From assembly GCA_051745265.1 (NCBI GenBank), contig JBNJDW010000063.1:1-9423 (forward strand): a DNA stretch of 9,423 nucleotides. Reading direction: 5' to 3'. A program made the translations under genes and the position numbers. Positions 1 to 6,625 of this stretch are shown here, in pieces. Position 1 is the stretch's first letter. Each line of letters begins with the position of its first letter. The notes under the pieces are model-generated. The model saw only the letters and a list, made by a program, of their open reading frames with translations. It did not search any database and had not been told where the DNA came from. This DNA comes from JBNJDW01 sp051745265. GTDB taxonomy: Bacteria > Pseudomonadota > Alphaproteobacteria > Micavibrionales > CSBR16-224.

Positions 1-1
1 C

Positions 2-742
2 ACCGGTCTTGCCGGCCTTGGCTTTGTGCTGGGGCGTTATACGTTTTGGCTGCCCGGCGCGCCTAAACAGGCGCCACGGCTGATCATGTATCATGAGGTC
101 AACCCGGATCAGCCCGAAAGCGGGCTGAATATTCACCCCGCGCACTTTGACCGGCAGATCGGCGATCTGGTGAAAAAGGGCTACCGTTTTTTAACCGTCA
201 GCGAACTTGCCGCCGAAATCAAAGCCGGAAAAACCCGCTTTGCCAAAACAGCCCTGATCACCTTTGATGACGGTTTTGATAACAATTACACGCACGCCTT
301 CCCCGTTCTGAAAAAGCATGGCGCCAAAGCGACCATTTACCTGTCGCCTGAATATCAAGGCATCCCGTTTTTACAAGACGACCAAATTCAGGAAATGGCC
401 GATAGCGGCCTGATCGAATTTGGCGCGCATACTTTGCATCATGTCAATTTAACCAAAACAGATGCCAAGACAGCTGATCAGGAAATCAGCCAGTCCAAAG
501 AAAAAGTACAAGTGCTGAGCGGTAAACCCTGCCTCTCCTTCGCCTATCCCTACGGGCGCTATGGCGATGATCATATTGAAATGGTCAAACAGGCCGGATT
601 CACCAGTGCGGTCACGACACATAAAAAGCCGTTTTGCCCGGATGCAGGCAGCCTCTACACCCTGCCGCGTCTGACGGGTGACGGACGCATGAACCGCCTG
701 CAATGGCATATAGCCCTGTCAAAAGGAAGATACAGATTATGA
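2..742 (+). CDS. Polysaccharide deacetylase (NodB-homology domain), 5' end outside window
   Basis: Carbohydrate esterase family 4-type deacetylase, expected to remove N-acetyl groups from a surface or cell-wall polysaccharide. The exact substrate cannot be told. Counting from the GTG at 26, the metal-binding motif TFDDG is at residues 79-83, the second motif HTLHH (H-T-x-x-H form) at 135-139, and the third, FAYPYGRY, at 172-179; an early MYHEV stretch (21-25) is also typical of the family. The catalytic Asp and metal-ligand Asp and His residues are present. The frame stays open to base 2, the GTG at 26 has no Shine-Dalgarno upstream, and the preceding codons give a hydrophobic Gly/Leu-rich stretch (TGLAGLGFVLG). 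The true start is therefore probably left of the window, perhaps with a membrane anchor or signal segment. The TGA stop overlaps the ATG of the next gene (ATGA, 739-742), so the two are probably translated together in a surface-glycan operon. Confidence 0.88.
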   Translation, partial: TGLAGLGFVLGRYTFWLPGAPKQAPRLIMYHEVNPDQPESGLNIHPAHFDRQIGDLVKKGYRFLTVSELAAEIKAGKTRFAKTALITFDDGFDNNYTHAFPVLKKHGAKATIYLSPEYQGIPFLQDDQIQEMADSGLIEFGAHTLHHVNLTKTDAKTADQEISQSKEKVQVLSGKPCLSFAYPYGRYGDDHIEMVKQAGFTSAVTTHKKPFCPDAGSLYTLPRLTGDGRMNRLQWHIALSKGRYRL

Positions 743-1500
743 GCCTTTCGCGCATCAGTGTTTACATCATCACAAAGAATGAAGAACAGAACCTCAGCCG
801 GCTTTTACCCCTGCTGTCCGATTTTAACGAGGTCGTCATTGTTGATTGCGGCAGCACCGACAAAACCGAAGACATCGCCCGCCAGCATGACAATGTACGC
901 TTTATGCATCAGGATTGGCTCGGCTTTGCCGCCCAGAAGGAGTTTGCCAAAAACCAATGCCGGAATGACTGGGTTTTAAATCTGGATGCCGATGAAACAT
1001 TTGACGATGCTTTTATCAAAGATATCGAGAAAACCGTGCAGGCGGATAAAGCAGACGGCCTGACCTGTTATTGCGCCGAAACCCTGCTGGGTTATAAAAA
1101 GCCGCATCCGCTGACCAAACATCAACGAAAACTGCGTTTTTTCAGAAAAGAAAAAGGCCATTACCCCACCGTCAGCGTCCACGAAAAAATAGAACTGACC
1201 GGCAAAATTGCGGAGTCCAATGGCAAAATATATAACTGGGGCACGGAAATAGAGGCCATCCTGGCCAAGCAAAACCTCTATAGCAGCCTTGCGGCAGAGG
1301 ATAAGTTCAAAGCCGGTAAAAAACCCAGCCTGATCAAACTGGTCGGCCGCAGCCCTATTGCCTTTATCAAATTCTACGTTTTAAAAAGACAATTCCTGAA
1401 CGGCCTCGAAGGCTTCATCGCCGCGCGGAACTATTCCTATTATTCCTTTCAGAAAGAAGCCAAGCTGTGTTGTCTGTATAAAAAGGATAAGGCTGAGTAA
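739..1500 (+). CDS. Family 2 glycosyltransferase, WaaE/KdtX-like
   Basis: Cytoplasmic or membrane-associated glycosyltransferase of the GT2 fold, 253 aa. It resembles WaaE/KdtX enzymes that add a glucose to the inner core of lipopolysaccharide, but donor and acceptor are inferred only. Visible features: N-terminal ITKNEE (residues 11-16), nucleotide-binding DCGSTDKT (36-43), the metal-binding DxD motif in LDADE (82-86), LRFFRK (132-137), VHEKI (147-151), KQNLYSSLAA (177-186), and the C-terminal hydrophobic/aromatic stretch common in WaaE relatives (around 208-245). I chose the ATG at 739 over the in-frame ATG at 703. AAGGAAG sits about 10 bases before 739, the ATGA overlap with the deacetylase is typical of coupled genes, and the family's N-terminus begins just before the ISVYIITKN strand. 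Asn166 sits where I recall many relatives having His, so the acceptor pocket may differ. A different GT2 specificity is possible. Confidence 0.85.
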   Translation: MSLSRISVYIITKNEEQNLSRLLPLLSDFNEVVIVDCGSTDKTEDIARQHDNVRFMHQDWLGFAAQKEFAKNQCRNDWVLNLDADETFDDAFIKDIEKTVQADKADGLTCYCAETLLGYKKPHPLTKHQRKLRFFRKEKGHYPTVSVHEKIELTGKIAESNGKIYNWGTEIEAILAKQNLYSSLAAEDKFKAGKKPSLIKLVGRSPIAFIKFYVLKRQFLNGLEGFIAARNYSYYSFQKEAKLCCLYKKDKAE

Positions 1501-1746
1501 AAAGATTTTAAACGTCAGTTTTATTTCAAGGAGCATTCGGGCTGCTTTTAACACGGTAACACCAATTAGGGTGACTTAAGGCGTATCATATGGGGAGCCT
1601 GGACATGTGGCAAAAGAATATGCCAATGCCCCCTGACTGTAGAATCCGGCGCGCCTGAATAATAGGGCGCTCAATCTGGAGCATTCTGTGCTAAAACACT
1701 GATAGTGGCTTGAACAACGCATTCAACAAATGTATGTCATATTAAT
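1501..1746 (+). other. Non-coding gap between the glycosyltransferase and DUF454 genes
   Basis: No convincing gene is visible on either strand. Two weak hairpins can be drawn: TGGCA/TGCCA (1608-1612 with 1621-1625, 8-base loop) and GCGCC/GGCGC (1651-1655 with 1666-1670, 10-base loop). Neither is followed by a T-run, so neither looks like a terminator. The 9-mer GGAGCATTC occurs twice, at 1530-1538 and 1678-1686; this is not significant for a gap this size. A possible weak promoter before DUF454 is TTGAAC (1710-1715), a 17-base spacer and TATGTC (1733-1738). The -10 is poor and lies very close to the start codon at 1747. The gap may hold an unrecognised RNA or decayed sequence. Confidence 0.3.
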
Positions 1747-2103
1747 ATGAGAATTCTGTATATGACCATAGGCATTTTGTCCTTAATACTTGCCTTCGCC
1801 GGAGTAGCCTTACCCCTGTTGCCGACAACCCCCTTTTTATTGCTCAGCGCCTTCTGCTTCGCACGATCTTCCGAAAAAATACACAACTGGCTTGTAAACC
1901 ATGTTTATTTCGGGCCCCTTATAAATGATTGGAGGAAGAACGGCAGCATCGGTAAAAAGAACAAGATCTTTGCATTGACTTTCATATTTATAACAGTGCT
2001 TATCAGCATATTATATGGCGTACCATCATCCATACTGGCCCTTCAAATATTGATCCTCAGCATTGTTTCCTTGTTTATTATAACGCGCCCTCAAGGCAGC
2101 TAG
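1747..2103 (+). CDS. DUF454 family small inner-membrane protein (YbaN-like)
   Basis: 118-aa membrane protein of the DUF454 family, whose best-known member is E. coli YbaN. The biochemical function is not established. The family signature is clear: LPLLPTTPFLLLSAFCFARS (residues 22-41), followed by a soluble stretch with WL..., FGPLINDW (55-62) and a basic patch around 64-73. Hydrophobic segments lie at about 3-37 (possibly a hairpin), 74-91 and 96-112. No good Shine-Dalgarno precedes the ATG at 1747. An alternative ATG at 1762 (residue 6) has none either, so the start is uncertain by five residues. Ten of its 18 isoleucine codons are ATA, against 1 of 12 in the deacetylase gene at the left edge. 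The gene is flanked by non-coding DNA on both sides and converges on the tRNA-Glu gene. It stands alone, so context gives no hint of its role. Confidence 0.88.
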   Translation: MRILYMTIGILSLILAFAGVALPLLPTTPFLLLSAFCFARSSEKIHNWLVNHVYFGPLINDWRKNGSIGKKNKIFALTFIFITVLISILYGVPSSILALQILILSIVSLFIITRPQGS

Positions 2104-2226
2104 GCTGAAAACCTGTTAACCGGGGCAATGCGTTAAGTAAATCTTCTGACGAGGCCGCCCAGATTCAACAGCCGAATATTAAATTAAGCTGTACAAAGGT
2201 GCGAACCTAAATATCTGTGAATAGTG

Positions 2227-2233
2227 AAAAAAG
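2227..2233 (-). terminator. T-run after tRNA-Glu
   Basis: Read on the - strand, the encoded CCA of tRNA-Glu is followed at once by C and six Ts (2233-2227). This could end the tRNA transcript, with the tRNA acceptor/T-arm serving as the upstream structure. No separate GC-rich hairpin is present, so factor-dependent termination or processing is equally possible. Confidence 0.3.
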
Positions 2234-2309
2234 TGGCGTCCCGTACGGGATTCGAACCCGTGTTGCCGCCGTGAAAGGGCGATGTCCTAAACCACTAGAC
2301 GAACGGGAC
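2234..2309 (-). tRNA. tRNA-Glu, anticodon TTC
   Basis: A complete 76-nt cloverleaf on the - strand, including an encoded CCA end (2236-2234). The 7-bp acceptor stem is perfect: GTCCCGT (2309-2303) pairs with ACGGGAC (2244-2238). The discriminator base is G. The D-arm contains the GTCTAGTGGTTTAGGAC stretch typical of tRNA-Glu. The anticodon arm TCGCC-CTTTCAC-GGCGG has anticodon TTC, which decodes GAA and, with wobble, GAG. The T-arm CGGG-TTCGAAT-CCCG is canonical. The gene lies downstream of recJ on the same strand but has its own likely promoter. Its 3' end faces the DUF454 islet; tRNA 3' ends are common integration sites, but no second copy of this end is visible between 1 and 2233. Confidence 0.96.
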
Positions 2310-2333
2310 AGTTCGTTGTTGGTAAGTTCCCAC

Positions 2334-2362
2334 TTTTTACCTGTCTGCCACGATGAAATCAA
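2334..2362 (-). promoter_or_regulatory. Candidate promoter for tRNA-Glu
   Basis: On the - strand, TTGATT (2362-2357) and TAAAAA (2339-2334) are separated by exactly 17 bases. Each matches the sigma-70 consensus at 4 of 6 positions. The -10 ends 24 bases before the first base of the mature tRNA, leaving a leader of roughly 18 nt for 5' processing. A TGACTTTTGTCA hairpin followed by Ts lies just upstream and might weakly end recJ transcription, but its stem is only 4 bp. Confidence 0.4.
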
Positions 2363-2394
2363 GAAAAAAATGACAAAAGTCAAAAATATCTTTC

Positions 2395-4218
2395 TTACCA
2401 GACCGGTTGCGCATCCAAAATCTGGAATTGAACGCTTTCGCGGCCCTGCCACATATTGATACTGGCGTATCCGGCAAGGTTTACAGGCTTGTCACGCGAT
2501 TTCAGTAAAATATCGGCAAGCGGTGTGTCCATTGCCCGAAAGGCAATACCGGTTACAGACGGGCCACCCGCACCATCCTGCAGGTAACAGCGGATATGAT
2601 TCTCGCCCACGACCGAAGGCCGGGCAATTTTTACATTATTCAGCGAGAATCGCGGCTCGGGATTATTGGCACCAAACGGGGCCAGCTGATCAACCTGCTT
2701 AACAAAGGGCAATGTCAGCCCTGAAACCGAAATAACACCATCCAGCTTCATTTCCGGGGCAAAGGCTTTGCCGTCCATCATTTTATCTATGCGGCTGTTG
2801 ATATAATCTTTTAATTCCACGATGCGATCTTTCATCACCGTAAAGCCTGCCGCCATTTTATGGCCGCCACCGGCCTGCAAAATACCCTTTTGCCGGGCGG
2901 CAATAATAATATTACCCAGATCCACCTGACTGACCGACCGGGCCGAGGCTTTGCCGACACCCTGTTCATCAAAACCGATAACCGCGGCCGGCTTGTTATA
3001 TTTTTCTTTCAGACGACTGGCAACAATACCGATCACGCCCGGATGCCAGCCCTCACCGCTGGCAATCACCATATAATCATCCTGATGACCGTCGCGTTCA
3101 ATCTGGGTGATGGCCTGTTCCAGCACCTCGGCCTCAATATCGCGGCGTTCACTGTTATAGCTGTTAAGCCTGTTGGCAAGCTCGCTGGCTTCGACCATAT
3201 CTTCGGTCGCCAGTAATGTCGATCCGGTTGAGGCCCGGCCAACACGTCCACCGGCATTGATGCGCGGACCCAGAATAAATCCGGCATGGAACGACTTTGG
3301 CGGCTCATTGACACCGGCAAGATCACACAAAGTCGTCAACCCCGGATTCTGGCGCAGTGCCATAATTTTCAGGCCTTGTGCCACAAAAGCACGATTAACC
3401 CCGGTCAAAGGCACAACATCACAGACCGTGCCCAGGGCAACCAGATCCAGCAATCGGGTCAGGCGCGGTTCAGGAATAGACTTTTCGGTGAAATACCCCT
3501 TTTGACGCAAAGCCCGATTAACCGCAACACAAGCCAGAAAGGCAATACCGACCGCCGCCAAATGGCCAAGCCCGCTGTCATCATCCAGCCGATTGGCATT
3601 CACACAGGCATAGGCGTCCGGCAATTTGGCTTCGACAGCGTGATGATCAAAGATCATCATCTCCAAGCCCATCTCAGTACCGGCGGCAATCGGTTCAAAG
3701 GCTGTGATACCGCAATCAACCGTCAGGCAGACTTTGGCACCTTCATCCTTCAAAACCCGAAACGCTTCCGCATTAGGGCCATAGCCCTCGTCTATGCGGT
3801 CCGGAATATAGATCCGGATATCATGGCCGATCATTTTGAAGAAGCGTTTGAATACGGCGGTCGACGTCGCGCCATCAACGTCATAATCCCCAAAGACGGC
3901 CAGCTTATCCCCCGCCATAACCGCATCGGCGATCCGTTCAGCGGCTTTATCCATATCTTTCAGGACGCTGGGATTGGGTAATTGTAATTTCAGTGATGGA
4001 TTTAAAAACTGTTCAACCTCATCAAAATCAACACCGCGAGAAACCAGAATTTCACCCATAACAGGCGGCAGATCATAGGCCTGGCAGATGCGCAACACCT
4101 GCCGCTCATCCGCTTTTTGAAGCGTCCAGCGCTTGCCCAACACGGACAGCGTTTCGGCTGTATTTTCCGTTGCGGTCAGCCGTTCCAGAACGGCCGCTTC
4201 GTTTTGTAATATACTCAT
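2395..4218 (-). CDS. recJ: Single-stranded-DNA-specific exonuclease RecJ
   Basis: RecJ degrades single-stranded DNA 5' to 3' in recombinational repair (RecFOR pathway) and mismatch repair, using divalent metal in a DHH-phosphoesterase core. The 607-aa length is normal for bacterial RecJ. Motifs in order: GDYDVDGATST (residues 110-120), VDCGIT (167-172), FDHH (190-193), LGTVCDVVPL (262-271), GPRINAGGR (317-325), the DHHA1-domain GWHPGVIGIVASR (390-402), the GGGHKMAAGF motif (450-459), and a C-terminal OB-type domain opening with LAPFGANNPEP (512-522). All the Asp and His residues expected for metal binding are present. The ATG at 4218 overlaps the glpX stop (ATGA, 4218-4215), with AAGG about 8 bases upstream. 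It is the last protein gene of the hom-glpX-recJ run and ends about 85 bases before the tRNA-Glu gene. Confidence 0.97.
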   Translation of the reverse strand: MSILQNEAAVLERLTATENTAETLSVLGKRWTLQKADERQVLRICQAYDLPPVMGEILVSRGVDFDEVEQFLNPSLKLQLPNPSVLKDMDKAAERIADAVMAGDKLAVFGDYDVDGATSTAVFKRFFKMIGHDIRIYIPDRIDEGYGPNAEAFRVLKDEGAKVCLTVDCGITAFEPIAAGTEMGLEMMIFDHHAVEAKLPDAYACVNANRLDDDSGLGHLAAVGIAFLACVAVNRALRQKGYFTEKSIPEPRLTRLLDLVALGTVCDVVPLTGVNRAFVAQGLKIMALRQNPGLTTLCDLAGVNEPPKSFHAGFILGPRINAGGRVGRASTGSTLLATEDMVEASELANRLNSYNSERRDIEAEVLEQAITQIERDGHQDDYMVIASGEGWHPGVIGIVASRLKEKYNKPAAVIGFDEQGVGKASARSVSQVDLGNIIIAARQKGILQAGGGHKMAAGFTVMKDRIVELKDYINSRIDKMMDGKAFAPEMKLDGVISVSGLTLPFVKQVDQLAPFGANNPEPRFSLNNVKIARPSVVGENHIRCYLQDGAGGPSVTGIAFRAMDTPLADILLKSRDKPVNLAGYASINMWQGRESVQFQILDAQPVW

Positions 4219-5240
4219 AAAATGCCTTTTTTACGGGTAAAGTTATGGGTTGCCGTCACCTGACGCACTGTTCCGCTTTTGGAACGCATAACGATTGAAT
4301 GTGTTTCAGCACCTTGTGGAAAACGGCGCACACCGCGCAGCATGGCCCCGTTGGTCACCCCGGTTGCCGCAAACATCACATCGCCCGAGGCCATATCCAT
4401 GACATCATATTTCTTATCAAAATCGGTAACGCCCCATTTTGATGCTCTGGCGCGCTCGTCTTCATTGCGGAACAATAACCGGCCTTGCATAAACCCGCCA
4501 ATACAGCGCAGCGCCGCTGCCGCCAGCACGCCTTCGGGCGCACCACCGGATCCGATATAGATATCAACACCGGTTTCAGGCTCTGCCGTGGCGATAATAC
4601 CGCTGACATCACCATCCTGAATAAGCGTAATCCGCGCGCCTGCCTCACGAACTTTGGCAATCAATTCTTCATGCCGGGGACGATCGAGAATGCAGACGGT
4701 CAATTCGGCAATCTCGGCGCCTTTAAATGCGGCGAGACTTTTCAGATTTTCCGCCGGTGTTGCATCCAGATCAACGATACCGTCCGGCACATTGCCGCCC
4801 ACGGCGATTTTATCCATATAGACATCAGGGGCATGCAAGAACCCGCCTTTTTCAGCCATCGCCACAACCGCCAAAGCATTATGGCCGCCTTTTGCGGTAA
4901 TGGTTGTGCCTTCCAATGGGTCAAGGGCGATATCAACTTCCGGCCCCTCACCGGCGCCGACCTTTTCACCGATAAACAGCATCGGCGCTTCGTCACGTTC
5001 GCCTTCGCCAATCACAACAGTGCCGTCAATCGACAGGCTGTTCAGGGTCGAGCGCATAGCATCCACCGCGGCCTGATCGGCGGCTTTTTCATCACCGCGC
5101 CCCATCTGGAGGGAAGCTGCAAGCGCGGCGGCCTCTGTGACCCGGACAACCTCAAGCGCGAGGTTCCGGTCCATAACAGCAGGCACGCGGGCAAATGATT
5201 TTTCGTCTAGCGGTAGATTCTGGGCGGGCATCGTCATCAT
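4215..5240 (-). CDS. glpX: Fructose-1,6-bisphosphatase class II (GlpX type)
   Basis: Hydrolyses fructose 1,6-bisphosphate to fructose 6-phosphate in gluconeogenesis; cytosolic and metal-dependent. The 341-aa protein has the GlpX hallmarks: VIGEGERDEAPML (residues 76-88), the lithium-sensitive phosphatase-type metal site DIALDPLEGT (103-112), and the sugar-phosphate-binding loop IYIGSGGAPEGVLAAAA (227-243). The start shows tandem ATGs at 5240, 5237 and 5231. AAGGAG, lying inside the last codons of hom, is 4 bases from the first and 7 from the second, so either may be used. The hom stop and the first ATG share one base (TAATG), which implies translational coupling, and the 3' end overlaps recJ by ATGA. 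Some GlpX proteins also hydrolyse sedoheptulose 1,7-bisphosphate; the sequence does not decide this. Confidence 0.97.
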   Translation of the reverse strand: MMTMPAQNLPLDEKSFARVPAVMDRNLALEVVRVTEAAALAASLQMGRGDEKAADQAAVDAMRSTLNSLSIDGTVVIGEGERDEAPMLFIGEKVGAGEGPEVDIALDPLEGTTITAKGGHNALAVVAMAEKGGFLHAPDVYMDKIAVGGNVPDGIVDLDATPAENLKSLAAFKGAEIAELTVCILDRPRHEELIAKVREAGARITLIQDGDVSGIIATAEPETGVDIYIGSGGAPEGVLAAAALRCIGGFMQGRLLFRNEDERARASKWGVTDFDKKYDVMDMASGDVMFAATGVTNGAMLRGVRRFPQGAETHSIVMRSKSGTVRQVTATHNFTRKKGIL

Positions 5241-6538
5241 TAGTCTCCTTGTTCAATGATCCGCATGGTAAACGGCGTTCCCTTTACGGATTCAAGCTTT
5301 TCAATACGATTAAGGGCTTCGTTCAGGTCTGAAGCTTTGGCGCGGTGAAGCGTCAAGATCATCGGAACGAGTCCTTCTTTGATTTCAGAATGTTGGAGCG
5401 CTGACTTAACAGATATATTCAAGTCGCGAAGGATAGAGGTCAAATCGGCCAGAACACCGGATTTATCTTCAACAATCATACGTACATAAATAGGAACACA
5501 GCGTTCCTCCATATCAGCGAACCGGACATCCCGTAACTGACTGGCACCAACGCCAAAAACAGGCAAGCGGTTCCCGCGCAGAATATCGGCCAGATCGGAC
5601 AAAACGGCAGAGGCCGTTTCATCACCGCCGGCCCCGCGTCCGACGATCAGGGTTTCATTGGCATAATTGCTTTCGGTATAGACCGCATTCAAACTGCCAT
5701 CAATCGCCGCCATGGGCCGGTCCATGGCAATCAGGCAAGGTTCGACAGATTGCTCAATACCAAGCGCGGTCTGGCGGGCAACGCCCAGCAATTTGATCCG
5801 AAAGCCCAGTTCTTCGGCATAGGCAATATCGGTTTGCGTGATATTACGAATGCCGCGGATTTTAATGTGTTCAAAATCAGGCGCCATATCAAAGGCAAGC
5901 GCCGCCAACAGAGCAATTTTATGACCGGCATCGACACCATCAATATCAAATCCGGGATCCGCCTCGGCATAGCCTTTATCCTGAGCGACTTTCAGAATAT
6001 CGTCAAAGCTGCCGCCGGTTTCACGCATTTCTGTCAGGATATAATTGCTGGTCCCGTTTAAAATACCGTAAACGCTGGAAATCGTATTGGCTGTCAATCC
6101 TTCGCGGATCGCTTTCACAACCGGAATGGCACCGGCAATGGCCGCTTCATAACGCAGTTCAACATTATGCTTTTCGGCAAGTACGGCCAGCTCTGCACCA
6201 TGATGGGCCATCAGCGCCTTATTGGCGGTAATCACCGATATGCCATTTGACAGGGCCTTTTTGACCAGATCAAAGGCAATACCGTCAGCCCCGCCGACCA
6301 ATTCGATAATAACGTCAAGGCGGCTGTCCTCGGCCATATCCAGTACATCATCACACCAGTTCAGGACTGTGCCATCAAAACCGCGATCTTTATTCTTATC
6401 CCGGGCAGCCACAGAGACAATCTCAACCGCGCGGCCGGTTTTATCGGCCAGCATTTTACCATCTTTTTGCAGGATACGAACGACGGATGCGCCGACAGTA
6501 CCTAAACCTGCAACGCCTATTTTAAGGGACTCTGACAT
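5240..6538 (-). CDS. hom: Homoserine dehydrogenase
   Basis: Reduces aspartate 4-semialdehyde to homoserine with NAD(P)H, the branch point towards threonine, methionine and isoleucine. The protein is 432 aa, the usual length for the monofunctional enzyme with a C-terminal ACT domain. Numbered from the ATG at 6538: Rossmann motif GVAGLGTVG (8-16), TANKAL (104-109), GILNGTSNYIL (158-168), the active-site region ADPGFDIDGVDAGHK (193-207, including the conserved Lys207), GRGAGGDETASAV (300-312), and an ACT regulatory domain at about 349-427, which in this family commonly mediates threonine feedback inhibition. An in-frame TTG at 6592 would add 18 residues. I rejected it because the family N-terminus fits the ATG and a likely -10 element lies between the two starts. 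Shine-Dalgarno matching is weak. It is the first gene of the hom-glpX-recJ unit. Confidence 0.96.
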   Translation of the reverse strand: MSESLKIGVAGLGTVGASVVRILQKDGKMLADKTGRAVEIVSVAARDKNKDRGFDGTVLNWCDDVLDMAEDSRLDVIIELVGGADGIAFDLVKKALSNGISVITANKALMAHHGAELAVLAEKHNVELRYEAAIAGAIPVVKAIREGLTANTISSVYGILNGTSNYILTEMRETGGSFDDILKVAQDKGYAEADPGFDIDGVDAGHKIALLAALAFDMAPDFEHIKIRGIRNITQTDIAYAEELGFRIKLLGVARQTALGIEQSVEPCLIAMDRPMAAIDGSLNAVYTESNYANETLIVGRGAGGDETASAVLSDLADILRGNRLPVFGVGASQLRDVRFADMEERCVPIYVRMIVEDKSGVLADLTSILRDLNISVKSALQHSEIKEGLVPMILTLHRAKASDLNEALNRIEKLESVKGTPFTMRIIEQGD

Positions 6539-6571
6539 GGTAAACCCGTAATGCTTATGATTGCTTTCATA

Positions 6572-6580
6572 GTTATAGCA
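6572..6580 (-). promoter_or_regulatory. Candidate extended -10 promoter for hom-glpX-recJ
   Basis: On the - strand TGCTATAAC (6580-6572) matches an extended -10 element (TGn followed by 5 of 6 consensus bases). The -35 at 17-base spacing, TGGCCT (6600-6595), is poor, as expected for extended -10 promoters. Transcription would start near 6565, giving a leader of about 27 nt before the hom ATG at 6538. This placement supports that ATG over the upstream TTG at 6592. A GGCC-TGATT-GGCC inverted repeat lies just upstream. Confidence 0.4.
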
Positions 6581-6625
6581 AATCCCGGCCAATCAGGCCA
6601 GTTGAATTTACGAAAACTGTTGATA

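Noticed and set aside
703..741. Earlier ATG for the glycosyltransferase
   Set aside because: It would add 12 residues lying inside the deacetylase gene and lacks a good ribosome binding site, while ATG 739 has AAGGAAG and the ATGA overlap.
1590..1658. Possible 22-codon peptide beginning ATGGGGAGC
   Set aside because: No ribosome binding site, and no similarity or structure that I can recognise.
1530..1686. Repeated 9-mer GGAGCATTC in the gap before DUF454
   Set aside because: A single 9-base repeat within about 250 bases is expected by chance at roughly one in ten, and no mobile-element structure goes with it.
2207..2459. Open frames on both strands across the tRNA-Glu gene
   Set aside because: They translate through the tRNA and the recJ 3' end. 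The tRNA cloverleaf explains the sequence.
3286..3981. Open frame of 231 codons on the + strand inside recJ
   Set aside because: It is antisense to conserved RecJ motifs, with no ribosome binding site or family resemblance. Similar frames opposite glpX (4485-5198) were rejected for the same reason.
6539..6592. TTG start giving an 18-residue extension of homoserine dehydrogenase
   Set aside because: The extension is not family-like and the likely -10 element (6580-6572) lies downstream of the TTG.
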